Assembly: GCA_964228555.1 (NCBI GenBank)
Contig: CAXQZU010000024.1
Span: 1 to 64,000 of the forward strand
Direction of reading: 5' to 3'
Length of the DNA: 64,000 nt
DNA from: CAXQZU01 sp964228555
GTDB taxonomy: Bacteria > Planctomycetota > PLA2 > JAEUHO01
The notes beneath the pieces were generated by a model that did no database searches, had not been told where the DNA came from, and was given only the letters and a program-made list of their open reading frames with translations. Positions within the stretch are counted from its first letter, which is position 1, and each line of letters opens with the position of its first letter. Made by a program: the position numbers and the translations under genes. Of the stretch, positions 1-9,662 are shown piece by piece.

Positions 1-145
1 CGAGGTTCGCGAGGAGGATGCCGGCCAGCGTGCAGACCACCGCCGAGCTGATCTGCTGCACGAACGCGAACCGCTGCTCCAGCGCGCGCGCGCCCGCAAT
101 CACGCCGAGCACGAACGCCATCAGGGCGACTGGATGCTCGATCAT
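1..145 (-). CDS. DUF819 family membrane protein, N-terminal part only
   Basis: The first 48 codons of a gene that leaves the window at its left edge. Translation from the ATG whose first base is 145 gives a hydrophobic start (MIEHPVALMAFVLGVIAG) followed by a basic/aromatic stretch and a second membrane helix ending LAGILLANL. This layout, two helices around an E-Q-R-F type turn, resembles the start of DUF819 (YjcL-like) polytopic membrane proteins; that identification rests on a short stretch. It begins 3 bases after the stop of the peptide-transporter ATPase gene at 149 and is probably the last gene of that operon. DUF819 proteins have no firmly established substrate. The family call would need the rest of the gene. 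Confidence 0.55.
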   Translation of the reverse strand, partial: MIEHPVALMAFVLGVIAGARALEQRFAFVQQISSAVVCTLAGILLANL

Positions 146-148
146 TCG

Positions 149-1098
149 TCACCCGTGCCAGTGGCAGGCACTGACGTGCCCGGCACCCACGGGCCTCAAT
201 GCGGGGACCTGTTCGGCGCACACCGCCACCGCCTGCGGGCAGCGGGTGCGGAAGACGCAGCCCGAGGGCGGCGTGATCGGGCTGGCCGGCTCACCCTTGA
301 GGGCCAGACGGGTCCGCGGCCGGCCCGGTTCCGCCACCGGCACGGCCGAGAGCAGCGCCTGCGTGTAGGGGTGCTGGGGCTGGGCGTAGAGGTCGTCGCG
401 CGAGGCCACCTCGACGATGCGGCCCAGGTACAGCACCGCGACACGGTCGCTCACGTGGCGCACCACCGCCAGGTTGTGGGCGATGAAGAGGTAGGTGAGC
501 CCGAGGCGCGCCTTGAGGTCTTCCAGCAGGTTGAGCACCTGCGCCTGCACGGACACGTCCAGCGCCGAGACCGGCTCGTCCAGCAGCAGCAGGCGCGGCT
601 GCACCGCCAGCGCCCGCGCGATGCCGATGCGCTGCCGCGGGCCGCCGGAGAACTCGTGCGGGTAGCGACGGCGCATCGACGGATCCAGGCCCACCAGCTC
701 CAGCAACCGGCACACCTCGGCGTCGGCGCCCGCCGCGGGCACCAGCCCGTGGATGTGCAGCGGCTCGGCCACGGCCGAGGCCACGGTCATGCGGGGGTTG
801 AGCGAGGCGTAAGGGTCCTGGAACACCATCTGCACGTGGCGGCGCAAGGGGGCGAGCACGCGCTCCGCCGCGCCCGCGATCTCCTGCCCGGCCAGCCGGA
901 TGGAGCCGGCGACGGGACGGTTGAGGCCCACGACGGTTCGCGCCACCGTGCTCTTGCCGCTGCCCGACTCCCCCACCAGGCCCAGCGTGCTGCCGCCCGG
1001 CAGGTCGAAGGAGACGCCGTCCACGGCGCGCACCGTGCCGCCCTCCAGCGGGACGTGCACGCGCAGGTCGCGGACCGACAGCAGGGGCTCGGCGGCGC

Positions 1099-1102
<4 letters not shown>
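149..1102 (-). CDS. Peptide ABC transporter ATP-binding protein, OppF/DppF type
   Basis: Cytoplasmic ATPase of a peptide/oligopeptide importer, 317 residues. Seen: Walker A GESGSGKST near residue 48, Q-loop region, Walker B LLLLDEPVSALD near 167, and the C-terminal oligopeptide-transporter extension with the GCVFRTRC cysteine motif typical of OppD/OppF. The ABC signature reads FSGGPRQR, with Pro where LSGGQ has Gln; this is read directly from the bases. The ATG at 1102 overlaps the TGA of the upstream ATPase gene (ATGA), which decides the start. It is the fifth gene of an A-B-C-D-F operon and should pair with the preceding ATPase as a heterodimer. An OppF role is inferred from position and length; peptide specificity is unknown. 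Confidence 0.92.
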
Positions 1103-2103
<1,001 letters not shown>

Positions 2104-2108
2104 GTGCG

Positions 2109-3005
2109 CTACCTCCGGCTGCGCGGGTCGAAGGCGTCGCGCAGGCCGTCGCCGACGAAGTTGAGCGAGAAGAGGGTCAGCGCCAGGGCCAGCGAGGGCC
2201 AGAGCAGCAACCACCCATACGAGCGGATGGGGTTGATCACGGCCACCGCCTCCGCCACGAGCCGGCCCCACGAGAGGTCCACGCCCAGGCCCAGGAAGGA
2301 GAGGAATGACTCGAGGATGATCACCGCCGGCACGGTCAGGGTCGCGTAGATGATCACGATGCCCAGCACGTTGGGCAGGATGTGGCGCAGGATGATGCGC
2401 GTGTCGCTGGCCCCGGTCAGGCGGGCCGCCAGCACGAACTCCTGGTGGCGCAGCGCCAGCACCTGGCCGCGCACGATGCGCGCCATGGACAGCCACTGCA
2501 CGGCACCCAGCGCGAGGAAGACCGGCAGCGGGTTGCCCCGCGCCTCATCCTCGAACAGCAGCATGATCAGCACCACGAGGAACATGTAGGGGATGCCGTA
2601 GAGGAAGTCCACGAAGCGCATCATGAGCTCGTCCACGCGGCCGCCGTAGTAGCCCGCCGTGGCGCCATAGAGGGTGCCGATCAGGACGCACACCAGCGTG
2701 GCCACCAGGCCCACCAGCAGCGAGGTCTGCCCCCCGACCAGCACGCGGGCCAGGTAGTCACGTCCCAGCGTGTCCGTGCCCAGCAGGTGCTCGCCGCCCG
2801 GCGGTTGCGCGCCCCGGCGTGCGTCCACGGCCTGCGGGTCCATCCCCATCAGCGGAGGGAGCAGGAAGCAGGCCAGCGACACCAGCACCAGCACCACCAG
2901 CCCGGCCATCGCCACGCGGTTGCGGCGCATGCGGCGCCATGCATCGGCGCCCAGGCTGGTGCCCGCCTCGGGCAGGCTGGAGGTGGATGCGGGCGCGGCG
3001 CTCAC
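2109..3005 (-). CDS. Peptide ABC transporter permease, OppC/DppC type
   Basis: Inner-membrane permease, 298 residues, of the usual OppC length. An N-terminal cytoplasmic tail leads into a first helix (VAMAGLVVLVLVSLACFLLPP), the LGTDTLGRDYLARV motif characteristic of the family follows, then five more helices with the EAA loop (EFVLAARLTGASDTRIILRH) that contacts the ATPase. The start is the GTG at 3005, overlapping the TGA of the upstream permease (GTGA). Stop is TAG. It acts with the OppB-like permease encoded directly upstream. Confidence 0.92.
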   Translation of the reverse strand: MSAAPASTSSLPEAGTSLGADAWRRMRRNRVAMAGLVVLVLVSLACFLLPPLMGMDPQAVDARRGAQPPGGEHLLGTDTLGRDYLARVLVGGQTSLLVGLVATLVCVLIGTLYGATAGYYGGRVDELMMRFVDFLYGIPYMFLVVLIMLLFEDEARGNPLPVFLALGAVQWLSMARIVRGQVLALRHQEFVLAARLTGASDTRIILRHILPNVLGIVIIYATLTVPAVIILESFLSFLGLGVDLSWGRLVAEAVAVINPIRSYGWLLLWPSLALALTLFSLNFVGDGLRDAFDPRSRR

Positions 3006-4117
3006 AGCGTCTCCCGGATGCGCGGGTCCAGCCACGCGTAGGCCATGTCCACCAGCAGGTTGAACACCGTGAGCAGCGAGCAGTAGATCAGCGCGGCGCC
3101 CAGCACCACGGAGTAGTCGCGGTTGATGGCGCTCTTCACGAACCACTGCCCCATGCCGGGGATGCCGAACAGGTTCTCGACCACGAAGGAGCCGGTGAAG
3201 ATGCCCGCGGCCGCGGGGCCCAGGAACGACACCACGGGCAGGATGGCGCCCTTGAGGGCGTGCTTGAGCACGACCGCGCGCTCGGAGAGGCCCTTGGCTC
3301 GCGCCGTGCGGATGAAGTCCTGCTGCATCACCTCGATGGTCCCGCCGCGCGCAAGGCGGGCGATGTAGGCCGCGTAGGGCAGGGCCAGCGTGAGCGCCGG
3401 CAGCACGAGGTGGCGATAGCCGCCCCAGCCCGCCACGGGCAGCCAGCCCAGCTCGAGGGCGAAGCCCATGACCAGCAGCGAGCCGATCACGAAGTTGGGC
3501 AGCGAGATGCCAACCATCGCCAGCGCCATGCTGCCCTGGTCGGCCACCGAGCCGGGCCTGAGGCCGGCGCGCACGCCCAGCCACAGGCCCAGGCCCGTGG
3601 CGATCACCAGCGCCGTCATGCCCAGCGCCAGGCTCACCGGGAACGCCGGCAGGATCAGCTCGGCCACGGTGCGCCCCTGGTTCTTGATGGAGGGGCCCAG
3701 CGAGCCTTCCGTGAGCAACCGCTGCATGTACACGCCGAAGAAGGCGGTGGCGTCCTCGGGCACGCCATACTTCTCGCGCAGCGCGGCCTCCACCTGCTCG
3801 TTGGCCTGCTTCTCCTGCCGGAAGGGGTTGCCCGGCGCAAGGAACATGAGCAGCGTGGTCACGTAGACCAGCAAGCCCAGCGTGAGCACCATGAAGCACA
3901 CGCGGCGGTGCACGCGCCCGGGCAGCCACCAGCCTGCCAGCAGCGCCACCGGCGCCCCGCCGAGGCAGGCGGCCAGCAAGCCGTGCGCAGGAGCCACGAA
4001 GACCGCCACCAGCCCGCCCAGCAGCAGGCCGCCCGCCGTGCGCAGCACGGGCCGCGGCCACCACAGCGTGCTGACGATCAGCCCGAGGAATCCGAGCAGC
4101 AGGAGGGTCTCGCGCAT
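3002..4117 (-). CDS. Peptide ABC transporter permease, OppB/DppB type, with N-terminal membrane extension
   Basis: Inner-membrane permease, 371 residues. The conserved OppB core starts only near residue 75 (RRVCFMVLTLGLLVYVTTLL) and continues with the periplasmic segment, an LPNFVIGSLL helix, and the EAA loop (DFIRTARAKGLSERAVVLKH). Residues 1-70 form an extra hydrophobic region with about three predicted helices (for example MRETLLLLGFLGLIVSTLWW and TAGGLLLGGLVAVFV) that standard OppB proteins lack. The start ATG at 4117 lies 1 base after the oppA-like stop, which supports the long form; an internal start near residue 69-76 is the alternative. Translation is coupled to the downstream permease by a GTGA overlap. 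Confidence 0.88.
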   Translation of the reverse strand: MRETLLLLGFLGLIVSTLWWPRPVLRTAGGLLLGGLVAVFVAPAHGLLAACLGGAPVALLAGWWLPGRVHRRVCFMVLTLGLLVYVTTLLMFLAPGNPFRQEKQANEQVEAALREKYGVPEDATAFFGVYMQRLLTEGSLGPSIKNQGRTVAELILPAFPVSLALGMTALVIATGLGLWLGVRAGLRPGSVADQGSMALAMVGISLPNFVIGSLLVMGFALELGWLPVAGWGGYRHLVLPALTLALPYAAYIARLARGGTIEVMQQDFIRTARAKGLSERAVVLKHALKGAILPVVSFLGPAAAGIFTGSFVVENLFGIPGMGQWFVKSAINRDYSVVLGAALIYCSLLTVFNLLVDMAYAWLDPRIRETL

Positions 4118-4118
4118 G

Positions 4119-6191
4119 TCAGCGCACCCCCGTGCGGGCCTTGGCCTCGGCGTCCACCCACACGTCGTGGAAGGGGTGCAGGTCCTGCAGGTTCTGCGCC
4201 GCGCTCCCGTCGGGCAGGCGCAGCTCGCGGTAGAACTCGCGCACCCACGGGCGCACCAGGCCCGTGTTCACGTAGTAGTAGAGCGGCATCACCGGGTAGG
4301 CGTCCTGGAACAGGATCGCCTCGGCCTCGCGGAACAGGTGGGCCCGCAGGCGCACGCCGGCCTCGGCCCGGGCGGCGGCATCGGTCGCGCCGGCCACGGC
4401 CGCCGCCAGCTCCCGCGCCTTCCCGGGCTCCTTGAGGCGCGCGATCACGTCCTCCGGGCCCGCGCGCACGAAGGACTCGACGTCGGCACACACGGTGACG
4501 AGCCGGTCGTAGAGGGCGTCGCTCCAGCCCGTCTGGTTGTTGCCGCCATTGGTGACCCACATGTCCAGGAAGGTGTTGGGGTCGGGATAGTCGGCGATCC
4601 AGCCGGCACGGGCGATCTCGTACTTCAGCAGGCGCATGTCGTCCTGGTAGGCCTGCCACTCCTTGTTGTAGGCCGACACCGGGATGCCCAGCGTGCGCTT
4701 GAGGCGGTCGGCAATGTACTCGGCCACCTTCTTGTGGCCCTCGCTCGTGTTGTGCAGGATGCTCACCGCGGGGAAGCCCTTGCCGCCCGGGTAGCCCGCC
4801 TCGGCCAGCAGGCGACGGGCCTGCTCCGGATCGTGGACGATGCCCGAGCCCGGCGGGTCGTAGCCCGCCAGGCCCGGCGGCACCATGCGCGTGGCGGGCA
4901 CCTCGCCACGCTGGGTGATGTGCTCCACGATCTCGGCCCGGTCCACGGCCAGGCACAGGGCCTTGCGCACGCGCACGTCGTCGAAGGGCGGCTTGGTGCA
5001 GTTGAAGCGGTAGAAGTAGGTGCTGAGCCCGGCGTGCGCGTAGAAGTCCGGGCGCTGCTTAAGGTCCTGCACCACGTCCAGCGGGTACTGGCCCGGCAGC
5101 CAGTCCACCTCCCCGGTCAGGTACAGGTTGAGGGCCGTGGTGACGTTGTCCACGGGATAGACGTCCACGAAGCGCATGCGCACGCGCTCGCGACCCCAGT
5201 AGGTACTGCTGCGGGCCAGCCGCATCTTGCCGTTCACGCGCCAGGACTCGACCGTGAAGGGCCCGTTGCCCACCAGCGTGCCCGGCAGGAACCAGTCCTG
5301 GTCCTCGTCGGCGATCACGTCGCCGGTGTCGCGCGGGCGCACCACCCAGCGGGGCACGGCGAAGAGCGGGTAGAAGCAGGTGAGCTCGAGGAAGTAGGGC
5401 GTGGGCGCGACCAGGTCCACCACGAAGGTGTGGTCATCGCGGGCGTAGAAGCCCTCGTCCCGGCCCAGGCGCTCGACCGCACGCGCGTGCTCGGCACGCC
5501 GGCGGGCGCCCTCGCGCTGGAGGGCGGGCACCAACGCCTCCAGCACGCTGCGCGGCAGGGGGTCGGCGCGCGTGGCCAGGGCCTCGAGCACGGCCGGGTC
5601 GCTGCAGCCCTTGAGATGCTCCTGCGCCTTGCCGGCCGACAGGAAGGCCTGCCACGCCTCCAGGGCCACGGGCGTGCCGGACGCCAGCAGGCGCTGCACG
5701 CCCGCCAGCAACGTCTCCTTCTCGCGCGGCCCCACGATGGCGTCGGCGTTGGCGGCATAGAGGTTGAAGGCCTCGGCCCCGCGCACGAGGTGCAGCAGGT
5801 AGGCGTACTCCGCCCCCAGCGCGGGCTCCAGCATGCGCCGCCACGACCAGGCGAAGTCGTGCGCCGTCACCGGGCGGCCGTCGCTCCAGCGTGCCTCGGG
5901 ACGCAGCTGGAAGGTCCAGGTGCGCTTGTCCTCGCTGAGCGACCACGCACGGGCCACCCCGGGCTCGGGCTGCAGGCTGGCCGTGTTGCGCCGGGTGAGG
6001 CCCTCGAAGATGGCGTCCGCGATGCGCCCTTCCGGCTGCCCCGTGATCAGGGCGGGGTCCAGGCTCTTGGGCTCGGTGCCGTTGATGAAGGCGTAGTCCG
6101 CAGGCTGCTCGCTGGCGGCGGAGAAGGTGAGCCCTACCACCAGCAGCGCCGCGGCGAAGGCGGCGAGGATCCCGATCAGCGTGCGGTACAT
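4119..6191 (-). CDS. Peptide ABC transporter substrate-binding protein (SBP family 5)
   Basis: Periplasmic solute-binding protein, 690 residues, longer than the usual 530-600. An N-terminal hydrophobic segment (residues 5-25) has no lipobox cysteine, so it is either a cleaved signal or a membrane anchor. The mature start INGTEPKSLDPAL is the classic family 5 opening, followed by LTRRNTASLQPEPGVARAW, DGRPVTAHDFAWSWRRML and the late motif FDDVRVRKALCLAVDR. About 90 extra residues (around 155-245, rich in Arg/Ala) sit between the second and third of these conserved blocks. It is the first gene of the importer operon. Specificity for di- or oligopeptides cannot be read from the sequence. Confidence 0.9.
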   Translation of the reverse strand: MYRTLIGILAAFAAALLVVGLTFSAASEQPADYAFINGTEPKSLDPALITGQPEGRIADAIFEGLTRRNTASLQPEPGVARAWSLSEDKRTWTFQLRPEARWSDGRPVTAHDFAWSWRRMLEPALGAEYAYLLHLVRGAEAFNLYAANADAIVGPREKETLLAGVQRLLASGTPVALEAWQAFLSAGKAQEHLKGCSDPAVLEALATRADPLPRSVLEALVPALQREGARRRAEHARAVERLGRDEGFYARDDHTFVVDLVAPTPYFLELTCFYPLFAVPRWVVRPRDTGDVIADEDQDWFLPGTLVGNGPFTVESWRVNGKMRLARSSTYWGRERVRMRFVDVYPVDNVTTALNLYLTGEVDWLPGQYPLDVVQDLKQRPDFYAHAGLSTYFYRFNCTKPPFDDVRVRKALCLAVDRAEIVEHITQRGEVPATRMVPPGLAGYDPPGSGIVHDPEQARRLLAEAGYPGGKGFPAVSILHNTSEGHKKVAEYIADRLKRTLGIPVSAYNKEWQAYQDDMRLLKYEIARAGWIADYPDPNTFLDMWVTNGGNNQTGWSDALYDRLVTVCADVESFVRAGPEDVIARLKEPGKARELAAAVAGATDAAARAEAGVRLRAHLFREAEAILFQDAYPVMPLYYYVNTGLVRPWVREFYRELRLPDGSAAQNLQDLHPFHDVWVDAEAKARTGVR

Positions 6192-6302
6192 GCGCGAGGG
6201 CGGGCTCCGTGCCGGGCGCGAGGATACACGCCCGGCCCCGGGGCGCGCACGCTCCCTCGTGCGGCGCGCGCGGCACGCACGGGCGCCCCGCGCGGGCTGC
6301 CG

Positions 6303-6809
6303 CTAGGCCGGGCGGCCGGCGCCGCCCGCCAGGGGTCGTCGCCCGGCCAGGGCACGCGCCACGTGCGCCGGCACCCACGCCGAGGGATCGCCGCCCAGGC
6401 CATTCACCTCTCGCACCAGCGAGGAGGAGACCAGCGCGTAGGCCGGCGCCGGGGCGAGGAACAGGGTGTCCAGGCTGGGCTCCATGGCCCGGTTGGCGAA
6501 GGCCATGGGCAGCTCGGCCTCGAGGTCCTTGCCACCGCGCACGCCCCGCAGCAGCACGCGCGCCCCGTGACGTCGGGCCTCGGCCACCAGCAGGCCATGG
6601 AACAGCGACACGCTCACGTTGGGCAGGCTGGCCACCGCCTCGACCACGAGGGCGCGGCGCTCCTCGGGACGGAACAGGGTGCTGCGCCCCTCGGCGCTCA
6701 CGCACACCACGAGCCGGCTGAACAGCCGCGCGCCGCGCGCCACCAGGTCGAGGTGCCCCAGCGTGATGGGGTCGAAGGTGCCCGCAAACACGGCCACGGA
6801 CTCGTTCAT
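6303..6809 (-). CDS. coaD: Pantetheine-phosphate adenylyltransferase (CoaD)
   Basis: Fourth enzyme of coenzyme A synthesis: transfers AMP from ATP to 4'-phosphopantetheine, giving dephospho-CoA. 168 residues, the usual length for bacterial PPAT. The N-terminus AGTFDPITLGHLDLV contains the nucleotidyltransferase T/HxGH motif (TLGH, His19), RGVRGGKDLEAELPMA is the conserved mid region, and VSSSLVREV near residue 127 matches the ISSTxVR ATP-binding motif. The ATG at 6809 overlaps the TGA of the lptD-like gene upstream (ATGA), so the two are probably co-translated. Stop is TAG. Confidence 0.97.
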   Translation of the reverse strand: MNESVAVFAGTFDPITLGHLDLVARGARLFSRLVVCVSAEGRSTLFRPEERRALVVEAVASLPNVSVSLFHGLLVAEARRHGARVLLRGVRGGKDLEAELPMAFANRAMEPSLDTLFLAPAPAYALVSSSLVREVNGLGGDPSAWVPAHVARALAGRRPLAGGAGRPA

Positions 6810-9661
6810 CGCATCGCTCCCAGGGGATCCAGGTCGACCTCGCTGTCGAAGGCCCCCCCCTCCGCCGTGGAGGGGCTGCCGAAGGACGGGCGGAAGTCGA
6901 GCTCGAAGCCTACGTCATCGTCGTCGCGCAGGCTCACGCCGAAGGTCCAGACGTGGTCGGCGCTGAAGCGCCGGAACAGCAGGCGGGAGAAGTTCGACGC
7001 CTCGCGGAAGTTGTAGGACTGCACGAGGCGGGCCTCGTACCGCTCGCTGAAGCGCCAGCCGGCCTGCAGCACCGGGGCCGCCGCCTCGCCCTGCAGGTAG
7101 CGGTAGCCCAGCGTGACGTCCACGCGGGGGGCCGGCAGGAAGGCCACGGCGGCCGTGAGGCGTCGCAAGCCGTGGTCACCCCGCACCCAGCCCTCGGAGG
7201 AGAGCTCCCAGCGACCTCCGGGACGCGGCTGTCCACGCGCGTTCCAGTCCAGGGACCACGGCATGTCCTGCAGCCAGGGGCCATGGTCGTCGGGGTACCA
7301 GGCGAAGCGTGACTCGAGGTCCAGCAGGTCGCGCAGCGCTCCCCCGGGCGCGCGGGACTGGAAGCGGTGCCGCATGCGCACGGCGAGCTGGGAGGCCTCG
7401 CGCACCTCCTCGCGCTCGTCGAACCAAGGCACCTCGTCGGGCTCGGCGCTGTCCTCGAGGCGGCCGCTGGCCGAGAGGTCCACGTCCACCACGTGCCGCA
7501 GCCCGTCCAGCTCGAACAGGCCGCCTTGCCGTGCCCAGCAGCGGTGGAACTGCAGGCTGGCCTGGAGCCCGGCCAGGAGGGCGCTGCGCACGAGGTCTTC
7601 GCCCCCATCGCTGCGCGCCTCGTACATGGCCGCCGAGGCCCCCAGGTGGCCCGAGAGGCGCACGTCCCCCACGCTGGCCGACAGCCAGGCCCGCGTGTCC
7701 GTGGTGGTGCGCCAGGCCTCGTACCCCGCCTCCGGGAGAGCCTCGTCCACGCGCCGTCCCAGCCACCCGCTGGTGGTGCTGCTGGACAGGTCCACGCCCA
7801 GCCCGCCCGCGCGACCCGGCACGAGCAGGGGCACGCTGCCCACCCACAGGCCCGCTTGCGGAAGCTCGACCGTCTCGGTCACGAAGTCGCGCGCATGCCA
7901 GCGCCCCGTGAGGGTGGCGGCCACCGACGGCTGCCGCCACAGCAGTCGCGCATAGGACTCACGGTCCTTGTGGACGAGGTCGTCGCGCTCGAAGAACTCG
8001 CGGTTAAAGCCGCGATCGCTGAACACGCTGGACTCCACGTCGAGCAGCAGCCCGGGCCCCAGCTGCGTGCGGCTCTCGCCCACGACGCGCCCGCGAAGCC
8101 ATGGCGCATCGGGGGCGTAGCCGCTGCGGTCCTCGCCTTGGTCGAAGAGGACGCCCCAGCCCAGCAGGCGGCCACGGGTTCGCGCGCGCTCCCACGAGAG
8201 CTCGAGGCCTGCCGCCGGGCCGCGCTTGGTGTACCCCCCCACGTCGGCCACCCAGCGCAGCCACGGCGCCTCCTCGGGGCCCACGTCGCCGCCGAAGCCC
8301 ACGAACGCGTAGGCACCGAGGCTGGAGCGGTTGCCGACGTCCACGCGCTCGATGGCCAGCGGCAGCGGGTCCTTGGCGGAGGTGCCGAAGGACGCGTAGG
8401 GCAGGCTGCCCAGCGGGAGGCGCTCGCCGCGCACCGCGATGCGCTCGGCGCGGAAGCGCTGCGTGGTCTCGCCGTGGAAGCCCAGCAGGCCCTGGCGGCC
8501 CGCCCCCAGGTCGTCGGCCTCGCCGGCCTGCATCTGCTCGACGGTCAGCCGCTGCACCCGCAGCTCGATGCGGTCGTCGCTGCGGCTGGTCCCGATCTCG
8601 GCCCCGTCGAACACCAGCAGGCCCTTGGCGACCAGGCGACCGCGCCGTGCACGCACGTCCAGCGGGATGCCCTGCTCGGGCAGGCCCTTGCCCGCGACGC
8701 GTCCGCCGAAGGAAGCGTCCACCAGCAGCCCCCGGCCGCTGCGGGGCTCGAGGTAGAAGGCCTCGGCGCGCAGGGCCAGCGTGCCGTACATCACCTCCAC
8801 GTCGCCCTCGGCGTAGATGCCCAGCACGGCGTCCTCGAACAGCTCGGCCAGCGGCTTGCCCGGCTCGGAGGCGCGCTCGCCGGTGCGCCCCGCGCCAGGC
8901 GCGTCGGCGCCCGGGATGCCCAGCGCGCTGAAGCCCGGCAGGGCGCGCTCGTCCACCCACACCGCGAAGGTGGTGCCCTTGATGGACAAGGCCTCCACGA
9001 GGCGGCCGTCGGCACGGCGGTGGGCGGCGCCGTAGAGCCGGGGATTGCCCAGCATCAGGTAGAGCGCGCTGCCGTCCCCCTGCGGATCACGCTTCAGCAG
9101 GCCGCCGGGCTGGGCCACCTCGAAGACGAGGTCCTCGGGGCGCGGCGCGGTGGCGTCCGGAGGCCGCTGGGGCCGGTCCGGCGGGGCCACCAGCCGAGGC
9201 AGGGAGGTGCCTCCCGGCATCGAGGGCAGCACCGCCCACGCGCCCGCCGCATCGAGGAGGGCGCCGGCCGGCGCCAGCAACGGGGCTGCCGCAAGCGGAT
9301 GCCCGGCACGCAAGGTGCGCACGCGCGGCGGCGGCAGCCCGCCCGCCTCGGCAGGCAGCAGGCGCGGCCGGCCCGCCGCGACGCCCGGCCCGCCCGTCAC
9401 CGAGGCGCCGGGCGGCGGCGCTGGGGGCGGCGGAGGCAGCGACCAGCGTGCAGCGTCCGGCAGGGGCTTGCGCCGCACCTGTGGCGGGGGCAAGTCCTCG
9501 GAGCACACGGCCCGCGCGGGCCCGAGGGCCAGCAGCGCCGCCCCCAGCAGCCCGCAGGCGGCCAGGGATCGCCAGCACGGGACGCGGCAGGCAGACACGC
9601 GGTCGCGCGACTCCGGGAGGCAGGATCGGGCCGGCGCGCAGCAGGCGCCTGCCCGCAGCAT
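6806..9661 (-). CDS. LptD-like outer-membrane LPS-assembly protein
   Basis: 951 residues. A signal-peptide-like stretch (AACGLLGAALLALGPARA, ending near residue 50) is followed by a proline-rich segment, then a beta-rich region resembling OstA/LptA repeats (VLGIYAEGDVEVMYGTLALRAEAFYLEP; LLVFDGAEIGTSRSDDRIEL), and a C-terminal part of about 500 residues with alternating beta-strand pattern ending in LGYRYLQGEAAAP and YNFREASNFSRLLFR. This order (signal, OstA-like, beta-barrel) is that of LptD, which inserts LPS into the outer leaflet. The ATG at 9661 sits 1 base after the murJ stop; a GTG at 9598 would shorten the pre-signal region and is a credible alternative start. Overlap with coaD by ATGA. 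Call is by architecture; sequence is divergent. Confidence 0.62.
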   Translation of the reverse strand: MLRAGACCAPARSCLPESRDRVSACRVPCWRSLAACGLLGAALLALGPARAVCSEDLPPPQVRRKPLPDAARWSLPPPPPAPPPGASVTGGPGVAAGRPRLLPAEAGGLPPPRVRTLRAGHPLAAAPLLAPAGALLDAAGAWAVLPSMPGGTSLPRLVAPPDRPQRPPDATAPRPEDLVFEVAQPGGLLKRDPQGDGSALYLMLGNPRLYGAAHRRADGRLVEALSIKGTTFAVWVDERALPGFSALGIPGADAPGAGRTGERASEPGKPLAELFEDAVLGIYAEGDVEVMYGTLALRAEAFYLEPRSGRGLLVDASFGGRVAGKGLPEQGIPLDVRARRGRLVAKGLLVFDGAEIGTSRSDDRIELRVQRLTVEQMQAGEADDLGAGRQGLLGFHGETTQRFRAERIAVRGERLPLGSLPYASFGTSAKDPLPLAIERVDVGNRSSLGAYAFVGFGGDVGPEEAPWLRWVADVGGYTKRGPAAGLELSWERARTRGRLLGWGVLFDQGEDRSGYAPDAPWLRGRVVGESRTQLGPGLLLDVESSVFSDRGFNREFFERDDLVHKDRESYARLLWRQPSVAATLTGRWHARDFVTETVELPQAGLWVGSVPLLVPGRAGGLGVDLSSSTTSGWLGRRVDEALPEAGYEAWRTTTDTRAWLSASVGDVRLSGHLGASAAMYEARSDGGEDLVRSALLAGLQASLQFHRCWARQGGLFELDGLRHVVDVDLSASGRLEDSAEPDEVPWFDEREEVREASQLAVRMRHRFQSRAPGGALRDLLDLESRFAWYPDDHGPWLQDMPWSLDWNARGQPRPGGRWELSSEGWVRGDHGLRRLTAAVAFLPAPRVDVTLGYRYLQGEAAAPVLQAGWRFSERYEARLVQSYNFREASNFSRLLFRRFSADHVWTFGVSLRDDDDVGFELDFRPSFGSPSTAEGGAFDSEVDLDPLGAMR

Positions 9662-9662
9662 C

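Noticed and set aside
3882..7016. Plus-strand open frame of 1044 codons opposite the importer and coaD
   Set aside because: It spans several well-supported minus-strand genes, has low-complexity His/Val/Gly composition and no recognisable motif.
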